A DNA stretch of 22,910 bases, taken from the NCBI GenBank assembly GCA_036278255.1, contig DASULK010000247.1, positions 1-22,910 on the forward strand. The letters are read 5' to 3'. Below, in pieces: positions 15,184 to 22,491 of this stretch. Numbering within the stretch: the stretch's first letter is position 1; every line of letters starts with the position of its first letter. Below the pieces are notes generated by a model. The model did no database searches, was not told where the DNA came from, and saw only the letters and a program-made list of their open reading frames with translations. Both the position numbers and the translations under genes were made by a program. The stretch is from DASULK01 sp036278255. Its GTDB lineage: Bacteria > Actinomycetota > Actinomycetes > Mycobacteriales > Micromonosporaceae.

Positions 15184-15629
15184 TCCCGGGGGAGGTACGG
15201 GTCGCCGAGGCCCCGCTGGAGCTCAACGCCGGCCGGGAACGGCGTTCGCTGGTCATGGTCAACAACGGCGACCGGCCGATCCAATTGGGGTCACACCTGC
15301 ACCTGCCCGACGCCAACCCCGCGCTGGTGTTCAACCGGGAGGAAGCGACCGGCTTCCGGCTCGACGTGCCGGCCGGGGCGTCGGTGCGTTTCGAGCCCGG
15401 GGTCAGCCGCACCGTAGACCTCGTGGCCCTCGGCGGACGGAAAGTCGTGCCGGGGCTTCAGATCCGCGACGTCGGCGCCCTCCCCACCCACGAACGCGCA
15501 CCGAAGAAGGTGGTTCCGTTCGGTACGCCGGGGATCGAGGTGGAGGCACCGCAGCGCGCCTCCCGCGTGAATGCCCGACTCAGCGAAGACGAGCCCCGCC
15601 CCGCGCCCGGCGCCGAGGAGACTCCGTGA
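15180..15629 (+). CDS. ureB: Urease subunit beta, C-terminally extended
   Basis: UreB of 149 residues. The core to about residue 104 is typical: 'MIPGEVRVAEAPLELNAGRE', 'NNGDRPIQLGSHLHLPDANP', 'FRLDVPAGASVRFEPG' and 'VDLVALGGRKVVPGLQI'. Normal beta subunits stop near residue 105; here about 45 more residues follow, rich in Pro, Glu and Arg ('THERAPKKVVPFGTP', 'RLSEDEPRPAPGAEETP') and probably disordered. UreB packs with UreA and UreC in the trimeric (ABC)3 enzyme. It overlaps ureA (ATGA) and ureC (GTGA). Confidence 0.95.
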   Translation: MIPGEVRVAEAPLELNAGRERRSLVMVNNGDRPIQLGSHLHLPDANPALVFNREEATGFRLDVPAGASVRFEPGVSRTVDLVALGGRKVVPGLQIRDVGALPTHERAPKKVVPFGTPGIEVEAPQRASRVNARLSEDEPRPAPGAEETP

Positions 15630-17335
15630 GCCAGATCAGCCGCCGCGAATACGTCCAGCTCTACGGACCCACCGTCGGCGACCAGATCCGGCTCGGCGAC
15701 ACCGACCTGTGGATCGAGGTGGAGCAGGACCTCAGCGGCGGAGGCGAGGAGGTTGTCTTCGGAGGCGGCAAGACCATCCGCGAATCCATGGGTCAGGGGA
15801 TGGCCACCCGGGAAGAGGGGGCTCTCGACCTGGTGATCACCAATGTCCTCGTCCTCGACCACTGGGGCATCGTCCGTGGCGACGTCGGCCTACGCGACGG
15901 CCGGATCGTCGCGGTGGGCAAGGCCGGCAATCCCGACGTCATGGACGGCGTACACCCCGATCTGCACATCGGGCCGAGCACCGACGTCATCGCAGGCGAG
16001 GGCCGCATCCTCACACCCGGCGCCGTCGACACCCACGTCCACTTCCTCACCGAGGTTGAGATGCTGGAGGCGCTGGCCACCGGCACCACGACCGTCGTCG
16101 GCGGCGGCACCGGCCCGACCGAAGGCTCCAAGGCCACGACCGTCACCCCGGGCGAATGGTCACTGACGATGATGCACCGGGCGCTGGACCACCTCCCACT
16201 CAACGTGATCCTTTTCGGCAAGGGCAGCACGGTCCGGGCGGCCGCGCTGGAGGCGGAGGCCCGGGCCGGTGCCGGCGGCTACAAGGTCCACGAGGACTGG
16301 GGTGCCACCCCGGCGGTCATCGACGCGGCGCTGAAGGCGGCCGACGAGTTCGGTCTCCAGGTCGCGCTGCACGCCGACAGCCTCAACGAGGCCGGCTACG
16401 TCCAGCACACGCTCGACGCGATCGGCGGCCGCTGCATCCACGCCTTCCACGCCGAGGGCGCCGGGGGCGGGCACGCGCCGGACATCATCGTCGTCGCCGG
16501 TGAGCCCAACGTGCTGCCCGCGTCGACCAACCCGACGCTGCCGCACACGGTGAACACGGTGGCGGAGCACCTCGACATGCTGCTGGTGGCCCACCACCTC
16601 AACCCGCGTATCCCGGAGGACCTCGCCTTCGCCGAGTCCCGGATCCGGGCCAGCACCATCGCGGCCGAGGACATCCTGCAGGACATGGGCGCCATGTCGA
16701 TCACCTCCTCCGATGGGCAGGCGATGGGCCGGATCGGGGAGCTGGTCTGCCGCACCTGGCAGGTGGCGCACGTGATGAAGGCGCACCGCGGCAAACTGGG
16801 CTCAGACCTGCCCGCCGACAACGAGCGAGCCCGCCGCTACGTCGCCAAGTACACGATCTGCCCCGCCGTCGCACACGGGATCGACCACGAGGTCGGGTCG
16901 ATCGAACCCGGCAAGCTGGCCGACCTGGTGCTGTGGGACCCCGCCTTCTTCGGCATCCGTCCCGCAGCCGTACTCAAGGGCGGCGCCATCGTGAGTGCCC
17001 CGCTCGGCGACCAGAACGCCGCCATCCCGACCCCGCAGCCGGTGTTCATGCGGGCACCGCTGCCCAGCTCCGCCGGGTCGGCCCCACACCTGGCGACCAC
17101 CTTCGTGTCACCGCTGGCCATCGAGGACGGACTCGCCGACCGCCTGGGCCTGCGGCGCCGGCTGACCCCCATCCGACCGACGCGCGCGATCACCAAGGCG
17201 GACCTGCCCAACAACACCGCCCTGCCCGCGATCGACGTGGACCCGGAGACGTTCGCGATCAGAATTGACGGCGAGCCGGTCCGCCCGCACCCGGTGGACA
17301 AGCTGCCGCTCGCCCAGCGCTACCTGATGTTCTGA
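15626..17335 (+). CDS. ureC: Urease subunit alpha (catalytic), Ala in place of flap Cys
   Basis: A 569-residue UreC, matching the family length. All nickel ligands are present, each shifted by three from Klebsiella numbering: His137 and His139 (DTHVHF), carbamylated Lys220 (YKVHEDWG), His249 (ALHADSLNE), His275 (HAFHAEGAGGGHAPD) and Asp363 (SSDGQAMGR). His323, the flap acid/base, is also present. The residue before it is Ala322 ('LLVAHHLNP') where most ureases have the flap cysteine (MVCHHL). Other departures are V-T-P-G after 'KATT' in place of C-T-P-G and H-A-D-S-L-N-E in place of H-T-D-T-L-N-E. It starts at a GTG overlapping the ureB stop. Function as a urease is likely; reduced thiol-inhibitor sensitivity is inference. 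Confidence 0.97.
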   Translation: MSQISRREYVQLYGPTVGDQIRLGDTDLWIEVEQDLSGGGEEVVFGGGKTIRESMGQGMATREEGALDLVITNVLVLDHWGIVRGDVGLRDGRIVAVGKAGNPDVMDGVHPDLHIGPSTDVIAGEGRILTPGAVDTHVHFLTEVEMLEALATGTTTVVGGGTGPTEGSKATTVTPGEWSLTMMHRALDHLPLNVILFGKGSTVRAAALEAEARAGAGGYKVHEDWGATPAVIDAALKAADEFGLQVALHADSLNEAGYVQHTLDAIGGRCIHAFHAEGAGGGHAPDIIVVAGEPNVLPASTNPTLPHTVNTVAEHLDMLLVAHHLNPRIPEDLAFAESRIRASTIAAEDILQDMGAMSITSSDGQAMGRIGELVCRTWQVAHVMKAHRGKLGSDLPADNERARRYVAKYTICPAVAHGIDHEVGSIEPGKLADLVLWDPAFFGIRPAAVLKGGAIVSAPLGDQNAAIPTPQPVFMRAPLPSSAGSAPHLATTFVSPLAIEDGLADRLGLRRRLTPIRPTRAITKADLPNNTALPAIDVDPETFAIRIDGEPVRPHPVDKLPLAQRYLMF

Positions 17336-17343
17336 GCCCGACC

Positions 17344-18012
17344 ATGTCCGGAGAACTCGGCGCACTGCTGCTGGCAGACGCGCGCCTCCCCACCGGCGGC
17401 CACGCGCACTCCGCGGGTCTCGAACCCGCCCTGCGCGCCGGAATGACCGCGGACCAACTGCCGGCGTACATCGAGGCCCGACTCCGCTCGGTCGCGCTCG
17501 TCGAGGCCGCGGCCGCCGTACTCGCCCTGCGGGCGGCCCGCACCACACCCGTCGTGCTCACCGACGTACACGACGCCCTGCTGGCACGCACCCCCAGCGA
17601 GCCGCTGCGTACGGCGTCGGGGCTGCTCGGTCGAGGCCTGGCCCGGCTGGCCGGGCGGCTCTGGCCCGGGCATCCGGCGGTCGTCGCGCTCAAAGACCTC
17701 GGCGTCGCCCCGATGCGACCGGTGGCCCTCGGCGTGATCGCCGCGGCCACCGGCATGGACGAGCTGCGGACAGCGCGGGCGGTGCTCTACGACGACGCGC
17801 AGACCGTGGCCGCCGCCGCCCTCAAGCTGCTGCCACTGGACCCGACCGACACCGTCCGCTGGCTGCTGCACGCCGAGCCTTCGCTGGAACGTTCCGTACG
17901 CCGAGCCGTGCAGGTCACCGCTCCCGATGACCTGCCGGCCGTCGCCGCAACCCTGGTCGAGCAGTGGTCGCTCGACCACGTCCACCGCATCAGGAGGATC
18001 TTCGTTGCTTGA
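17344..18012 (+). CDS. ureF: Urease accessory protein UreF
   Basis: A 222-residue all-helical UreF, which with UreD and UreG forms the nickel-insertion complex and gates GTP hydrolysis by UreG. Recognisable parts are the N-terminal 'LLLADARLPTGGHAHSAGLE' (family P-x-G-x-[FY]-x-H-S-x-G-L-E) and the C-terminal 'HVHRIRRIFVA'. It begins eight bases after ureC without a clear Shine-Dalgarno, so translation is probably coupled. Its 3' end overlaps the ureG start, and the strong AGGAGG inside its last codons serves ureG. Confidence 0.93.
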   Translation: MSGELGALLLADARLPTGGHAHSAGLEPALRAGMTADQLPAYIEARLRSVALVEAAAAVLALRAARTTPVVLTDVHDALLARTPSEPLRTASGLLGRGLARLAGRLWPGHPAVVALKDLGVAPMRPVALGVIAAATGMDELRTARAVLYDDAQTVAAAALKLLPLDPTDTVRWLLHAEPSLERSVRRAVQVTAPDDLPAVAATLVEQWSLDHVHRIRRIFVA

Positions 18013-18754
18013 TCAACCCGACCTCATCCCCACCCGGGCCCTCCGGCTCGGCGTCGCCGGGCCCGTCGGCACCGGCAAGAGCACCCTGATCGCCACCCTG
18101 TGCCGGGAACTCTCCGCGGACCTCGAGCTTGCCGTGGTCACCAACGACATCTACACCGACGAGGACGCCCGGATGCTGCGCGCCGCCGGAGTGCTGCCGG
18201 TGGAACGGATCCGCGCAGTGGAGACCGGCGCGTGCCCGCACACCGCGATCCGGGATGACGTCACCGCTAACCTGATCGCCGTCGAGGACCTCGAACACGA
18301 CTTCTCGCCCCTCGACATCGTCATCGTCGAAAGCGGCGGCGACAACCTGACCGCGACCTTCAGCCCCGCCCTGGTGGACGCCCAGATCTTCTGCCTCGAT
18401 GTCGCCGGCGGTGGGGACGTCGCCCGCAAGGGTGGGCCCGGCATCGAGCGGGCCGACCTCCTCGTGGTCAACAAAACCGACCTCGCCCCGTACGTCGGCG
18501 TCCACGCGCCGCGGATGGTCAGCGACGCTGAAGCCGTGCGTGACGGGCGACCGGTCCTGGGCCTGAGCCAGCAGGACCCTGCCGCCATCGCCGAGCTGAC
18601 CGCCTGGGTCCGCGCACTGATGGCCAACCACCGCGCCGGCAGCCACATCCCCGCCGACCCCGGGCCAATGGCCCCACATTTCCACGCCGCCGAGGAGACC
18701 GGCCACGGGCATGAGCATGCGCACGACCACGGCGTTCGGAGCGGCGCCGGATGA
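18005..18754 (+). CDS. ureG: Urease accessory GTPase UreG with His-rich C-terminal tail
   Basis: A 249-residue UreG, a SIMIBI GTPase that delivers nickel to apo-urease. P-loop G-P-V-G-T-G-K-S at 19-26, nickel-binding C-P-H at 77-79 ('ETGACPHTAIRDD'), 'ESGGDN' at 109-114 and guanine-specifying N-K-T-D at 156-159 are all present. The tail from about residue 222 carries seven histidines ('PHFHAAEETGHGHEHAHDHG'), a metal-binding extension that most UreG proteins lack at this end. The start is a rare TTG, fixed by AGGAGG at 17992-17997 with seven bases spacing; a start further upstream would overlap ureF deeply. It overlaps ureD as ATGA. Confidence 0.94.
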   Translation: MLDQPDLIPTRALRLGVAGPVGTGKSTLIATLCRELSADLELAVVTNDIYTDEDARMLRAAGVLPVERIRAVETGACPHTAIRDDVTANLIAVEDLEHDFSPLDIVIVESGGDNLTATFSPALVDAQIFCLDVAGGGDVARKGGPGIERADLLVVNKTDLAPYVGVHAPRMVSDAEAVRDGRPVLGLSQQDPAAIAELTAWVRALMANHRAGSHIPADPGPMAPHFHAAEETGHGHEHAHDHGVRSGAG

Positions 18755-19485
18755 ACGCAGCCGCCCCGGCCCGGGTGGTGGTGGAGCACACCGGCGACCG
18801 GGCCCGCTTCGTACGCCTCGACGCTGGCGAGTTCGTCGGGCCGCGCACACTCGAGGTGGACGGCGCCCGAGCTCGGGTCGCGTTGGTCGGCATGAGCGCG
18901 ACCCTGCTCGCCGGCGACGACCTCCGCATCGAGATCGACGTCGGCTCCGGTGTGGCCCTCGAGATCGTCGAGCCCTCCGGAACCGTCGCCTACAACGCAC
19001 GCGGGGCCCGAGCCCACTGGTCGGCCACCGTGCGCGTCGCCGCCGGTGCCAGCCTCGTATGGGCGGAGGCGCCGTTCGTCGTTGCCGACGGGGCGAAGGT
19101 GCACCGGCACACCGAGTTGGACCTTGAGGCCGGAGCCACAGCACTGCTCCGCGAGATGCTGGTGCTCGGCCGTACCGGCGAGACCGGCGGGTCCCTGCGG
19201 GCAACCCTGCATGCGACATACGACCGCCGCCCGCTGCTGGTCGAGGACCTAGACCTGACCGACCCTGATCTACGCACCTCCCCCGGCATCCTGCAGCACC
19301 ACCGGGTGCTGGCCACGGCCATGCTGCTCGGCCTGCGATCGGACATCGACCCCCTCACCCACCAGACCCCGCTGGCCGGCCCCGGCGCCCTCGCGCGAGC
19401 GCTCACCGACCACGCCCATCTCGCCGAGGCGAAACTGGCAGACACCTGGAGACACTGGCGTAACCAGCTCACCGAACGGAGCTGA
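18751..19485 (+). CDS. ureD: Urease accessory protein UreD (UreH)
   Basis: A 244-residue UreD, the accessory protein that binds apo-urease and passes nickel from UreG/UreF to the active site. Visible family elements are 'TLLAGDDLRIEIDVGSGVAL', 'EIVEPSGTVAYNA', 'WAEAPFVVADGAKVHRHTEL' and 'LREMLVLGRTGETGGSL'. The all-beta fold and length fit divergent actinobacterial members. It is the last gene of the operon, overlapping ureG by four bases; no ureE follows. A fragment of about 20 codons in another frame ('LPPERRILLTTHTNALAHVA', 19503-19562) lies after it and is not recognised. Confidence 0.92.
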   Translation: MNAAAPARVVVEHTGDRARFVRLDAGEFVGPRTLEVDGARARVALVGMSATLLAGDDLRIEIDVGSGVALEIVEPSGTVAYNARGARAHWSATVRVAAGASLVWAEAPFVVADGAKVHRHTELDLEAGATALLREMLVLGRTGETGGSLRATLHATYDRRPLLVEDLDLTDPDLRTSPGILQHHRVLATAMLLGLRSDIDPLTHQTPLAGPGALARALTDHAHLAEAKLADTWRHWRNQLTERS

Positions 19486-19634
19486 GGCGGAGCCATGCTG
19501 CGCTGCCGCCCGAGCGCCGGATCCTGCTCACCACCCACACCAACGCGCTCGCCCATGTAGCGTGATCAATCCAGCGGGTTGAAGCCCAGGATGTTGATCA
19601 GCCGGTCTCGCGGTCAAGATCTCATCAGGGCGGG

Positions 19635-20246
19635 TCATGCGAGCAGGACGAAGGTGGGGGTGGCGATCAACGTGCCTGCCACGGCGCCTGCGATGACCTG
19701 CCCTGCCGTGTGGTCGCCTAGCCGGACCCGGGAGCAGCCGATCAGGGCCACGACGACGAACGTGGCGGCCAGGGCCGGGCCGAAGACGGCGATCAGGACA
19801 CTGGCCGCGCCGGCCGATACCGCTGCGTGGGCGCTCAGTTTCCATACCTGGCTGATCAGGGTGACGGTCAGCAGCACGGCGAACATGACCAAGACCATGG
19901 CGGTGAGCGGTCGGGGTGCGTCGAGGACGATCAGTGCCGTGAGTCCGGCCAGGACCGACAGCAGGCCGTAGATGAGGGGCTTGCGGCGTTGTTCCCGTAC
20001 GCCGATGTGATGGTCGGTGAGCGTGCCCCGGCGTACCCCGAGATGGATGATTCCGTACGGGATCGCCGAGCTGAACAGCACCGCCAGCAGCCCCCAGCCC
20101 AGCCCGGCGGCCCATGATGATGCGGCGTCGACGGCGATGATGAGCGGCATGACCGCGGCCAACACCGCGGGGGCGAACACCTCCGTTACGGCACGCGCGA
20201 GGCGGCTGACGGCCGGGCGGGTCTCGATGTCGGTTGCGCTGACCAT
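19635..20246 (-). CDS. PAP2-family membrane phosphatase
   Basis: A 203-residue membrane protein with five or six hydrophobic helices and PAP2 motifs in the second half: 'KLSAHAAVSAG' (equivalent of the PSGH motif, with the catalytic His) and 'CSRVRLGDHTAGQVIAG' (S-R-x5-H). The first motif (K-x6-R-P) is degenerate: 'REQRRKPLIYG'. In the third motif, Gln replaces the usual Asp after His. Members dephosphorylate lipid phosphates such as phosphatidic acid or polyprenyl pyrophosphate at the membrane; the substrate is unknown here. The ATG at 20246 begins nine bases after the stop of the upstream membrane-protein relic, indicating one operon with 20256-21991. Confidence 0.83.
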   Translation of the reverse strand: MVSATDIETRPAVSRLARAVTEVFAPAVLAAVMPLIIAVDAASSWAAGLGWGLLAVLFSSAIPYGIIHLGVRRGTLTDHHIGVREQRRKPLIYGLLSVLAGLTALIVLDAPRPLTAMVLVMFAVLLTVTLISQVWKLSAHAAVSAGAASVLIAVFGPALAATFVVVALIGCSRVRLGDHTAGQVIAGAVAGTLIATPTFVLLA

Positions 20247-20255
20247 GGGCTGGAG

Positions 20256-21145
20256 CTACCTCTCTCGGACAGCTGCGGGGGTTGGTGGGGCGAGTTGTGC
20301 CAGCACGGCGGCGACCGCGGAAGAGCGGTAGGCGCGGGCGACCTGTGTCAGCCAGGCCACCTGTTCCGCGGCGCCGCTGTGGTCACCGCGGACCGGGTCG
20401 GTGGGGCGCCCGTCGATCGGCAGCATGGGCACCTCGTCGGCATCCTCGGGTACCGGCCAGCCGCGGTGCCGGTAGGTCAGCGCGGCCGCGATCACCGCTG
20501 CCTCGGTCGTCGCAGCGAGCCGGTCACCGGTGAGGCCGGCCTCCTGCGCGGCGGTCTGTGCCTGCCGGAACACCTTCCCCGATATCCATGGCAGCAGCGT
20601 GGCGTAGCCGTCGAGGATCTCCACGGTCATCCGGACCCGACGGAGGGATGACTCTTGGGCGAACGCCGTGTGGCCTCGTATCCCGGGTGGCGCCGGCAGC
20701 AGCGCGATCTCCGGTACGACCTCGTGGATCGCAGTCCACAACGGATGCAGTCGGTAGCAGTCGCGCAGCGCCGCCACCCAGAACCACAACCGGTCCAGGC
20801 CGATGCGGGGACCCCAGGACGGAATGGTCGCGCCGATCAGGATCAGCAGGATCGCGATGGTGAAGGAGGTGACGACGACCGCGTCGGTGATCAACGCTGA
20901 GCCGGGCCACAGCGCCCCAGCGGCGACCGCGACCAACTTCGCGGCCACATATCCGAGTCCGACCGACGCTCCGACGGTGATCAACCGCAGGCCGAAGCGA
21001 CAGCGTGATCGCCACCAGCGAGAGGCAGAGCGCCCGCAGCGGACGGTTACCCGGATCCCGCGCGAGGTCGCGGAGTTTTGTAGAGACTCATGCACCAGCA
21101 GGCCAGGGCGACGACGAGCATCGCACCGTGGATCAGGCTCACCAT
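20256..21145 (-). pseudogene. MAB_1171c-type membrane protein, internally deleted
   Basis: The 5' part 'MVSLIHGAMLVVALACWCMS' is the first membrane helix. An extra A in TACAAAACTC near 21080 then shifts the frame: the expected 'LRDLARDPGNRPLRALCLSL' and 'VAITLSL' continue in the next frame. Near 21003 this joins directly to 'FGLRLITVGASVGLGYVAAK' in a third frame, apparently skipping the central helices (about 120 residues in intact relatives). The rest is complete: two helices ('ITDAVVVTSFTIAILLILIG'), then 'IPSWGPRIGLDRLWFWVAAL' and the cytoplasmic tail to TAG at 20256. These proteins usually accompany an XRE regulator and an ImmA/IrrE-like protease, as here. Their function is unknown. Start: ATG 21145, overlapping the protease stop. 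Confidence 0.75.
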
Positions 21146-21669
21146 GCGCCGGGCCGCCCTTCCAGCGTCGACGCCAGCCGTGCGGACACCTCGGGATCGG
21201 CAACGGCCACCGGAAGGTCTGACCACGACTCCGCGCGCTGGACCACGACCGTGCCGAACACCTCCGCCCGCCGCTCGATCGGTTGGTCGTAGGTCCGACG
21301 GGCGAGCATGATTTGCGACACCGAGGGGTCCACGTCGGGCATCAGCATTGCCGCGACTTGATCGAATTCGGCCGGGGTGGAGGCGTCGTCGAAAATCATG
21401 TGCCCGTACTCGTGGCCGATGATGAGGCGTTGCCGAACCTGGTTGGCGTTGGCCGCGTAGAACACGTAGTCGGCGTGCTCGCCAGCCACCCATAGCCCGT
21501 GCGGGGCCAGTGCCGGCAGGTCGCGGGGGATCAGGTGTACGGGTCGACCGCGGTGCCGTTCGATCCGTTCGTGCAGCTCAGAGAAGGTGAACGTGCCACG
21601 CAGGTTGAGTGACGTCAGCGCCTGGACGGCCTGCCGGCGGAGGGTGATCAGCTCGGGGTGACTGCGCAT
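21139..21669 (-). CDS. ImmA/IrrE-type metallopeptidase
   Basis: A 176-residue protein with the zinc-peptidase signature H86-E-Y-G-H90 in 'QRLIIGHEYGHMIFDD', preceded by the strand 'GLWVAGEHADYVFYAA', the arrangement of ImmA/IrrE-like domains. Some members cleave phage or element repressors on a signal; others act in stress regulation. The target is unknown, but the adjacent XRE gene is the natural candidate (inference). ATG 21669 has GAGGGA four bases upstream and fits the family start 'LITLRRQAVQALTSLNL'. A GTG at 21750, overlapping the XRE stop as GTGA, would add 27 unremarkable residues and is a less likely alternative. This is the intact regulatory member of the cluster. Confidence 0.8.
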   Translation of the reverse strand: MRSHPELITLRRQAVQALTSLNLRGTFTFSELHERIERHRGRPVHLIPRDLPALAPHGLWVAGEHADYVFYAANANQVRQRLIIGHEYGHMIFDDASTPAEFDQVAAMLMPDVDPSVSQIMLARRTYDQPIERRAEVFGTVVVQRAESWSDLPVAVADPEVSARLASTLEGRPGAW

Positions 21670-21746
21670 CGGATCCCTCGTCGTCAACGGCTGAGTTGCG
21701 CGATGTGCTCGTACGGGCGAGGGTCCACCGGCGGCCTGCTGGTCGT

Positions 21747-21991
21747 TCACGGCTTTCCGCGAGGAGCGGTCCTCACCCGCCGCTCCCGGGCGGCGGCTTC
21801 CAGTAACCGCACCTGTTCGATCATCGCCGCCACGGCCGAATGGCCCTCGGGTGACAGCCGCGCTCGGTCAGCGCGGCGGCGACATGCCGGACGCTGTACG
21901 GCTTGCCGGTGGCCGGGTCAGGCGCGTGGCGGAACAGCCAGTCGAGACGTTCCGCGAATGACCCGCCCGGCTGGTCGGTGTCCTGCGACAT
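21747..21991 (-). pseudogene. XRE-family regulator with the HTH deleted
   Basis: From an ATG at 21991 with GGGGAGG six bases upstream, the reading is 'SFAERLDWLFRHAPDPATGK' then 'PYSVRHVAAALTERGC', the N-terminal part typical of this XRE group. At about 21850 the frame breaks and ends at 21821. In another frame the C-terminal part continues: 'EGHSAVAAMIEQVRLLEAAA' and 'RERRVRTAPRGKP', ending in TGA at 21747-21749. About 35-45 residues containing the recognition helix (usually S-x-E-Y-I-x-Q-L-R) are missing. The protein cannot bind DNA normally. Confidence 0.75.
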
Positions 21992-22033
21992 CGAGTTCCT
22001 CCCCATGGATGGGCCCCTAGGTTTACATACCAC

Positions 22034-22300
22034 CGCCCGGAGTGGAATCGGGGATTGACGCTATTACGCGGCGTGTGCTTAGGTTTGCGACAACTTGGCA
22101 ATATATAGTCCCATATTTGACTGTAGATGGCACCGTTTGTTGCCAAGCTGGTTGCCGGTGCTTCATGGCGCAGGCAGTCGCCGGGCGGATCCGCATCTGC
22201 CCGGAGGGTCGCAGTGGATCCGCTCTCGGCGTAACGGGGGGTCGAGAGCGAGTCCACTGCGACTCCCCACTCGCGATGGACCTCGCTTCTCACGAGCATG
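22034..22300. repeat. AT-rich intergenic region with two inverted repeats
   Basis: The region 22034-22397 holds no recognisable gene. The stretch around 22095-22130 is unusually AT-rich for this DNA (contains AATATATAG and CATATTTGA). CTTGGCAA (22094-22101) and TTGCCAAG (22140-22147) form an 8-bp inverted repeat. A longer imperfect inverted repeat has arms at 22208-22228 and 22243-22263: 21 bases with central mismatches and a 14-base loop. It could be a terminator-like hairpin, the trace of a small mobile element, or a protein site. Confidence 0.5.
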
Positions 22301-22306
22301 TTTCGC

Positions 22307-22360
22307 AGATCAAATATCTTCTGATCTCTATTGCCCCAGGTCAGAATGAGTGGTACTCAT
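22307..22360 (+). promoter_or_regulatory. Candidate promoter/operator upstream of the acylase gene
   Basis: Two perfect palindromes lie close together: AGATCA (22307-22312) / TGATCT (22322-22327) with a 9-base loop, and ATGAGT (22346-22351) / ACTCAT (22355-22360) with a 3-base spacer. TTGCCC at 22331-22336 and TACTCA at 22354-22359 have 17-base spacing and could be -35 and -10 elements, the second embedded in the right palindrome. Function is inferred only from symmetry and position. Confidence 0.4.
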
Positions 22361-22397
22361 AGAGCAGCTTGATCGCCAAGCGGCCCAGGAGGCAGCG

Positions 22398-22466
22398 ATG
22401 ATCGTTGTCGTCCCCAGGTCGAACGGCCACCGCACAGACCGCGTAATCCCCGCCACGATTCCCTGA
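22398..22466 (+). CDS. Short leader ORF
   Basis: Twenty-two codons from an ATG with a perfect AGGAGG (22387-22392) five bases upstream to TGA at 22464, reading 'MIVVVPRSNGHRTDRVIPAT' then IP. It has no homology that I can name. The ribosome binding site is better than that of the acylase 26 bases downstream. It may be a leader peptide, or the start of a gene whose body was lost. Confidence 0.4.
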   Translation: MIVVVPRSNGHRTDRVIPATIP

Positions 22467-22491
22467 CGCTTGAGGAAGGTGGACCAACTCA

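Noticed and set aside
19495..19565. Possible small gene after ureD
   Set aside because: The ATG frame (21 codons) has no ribosome binding site; the more protein-like frame LPPERRILLTTHTNALAHVA has no start. Treated as an unrecognised fragment.
22042..22362. 106-codon forward open frame in the AT-rich intergenic region
   Set aside because: No ribosome binding site, mixed codon use, and it spans the inverted repeats; no domain recognised.
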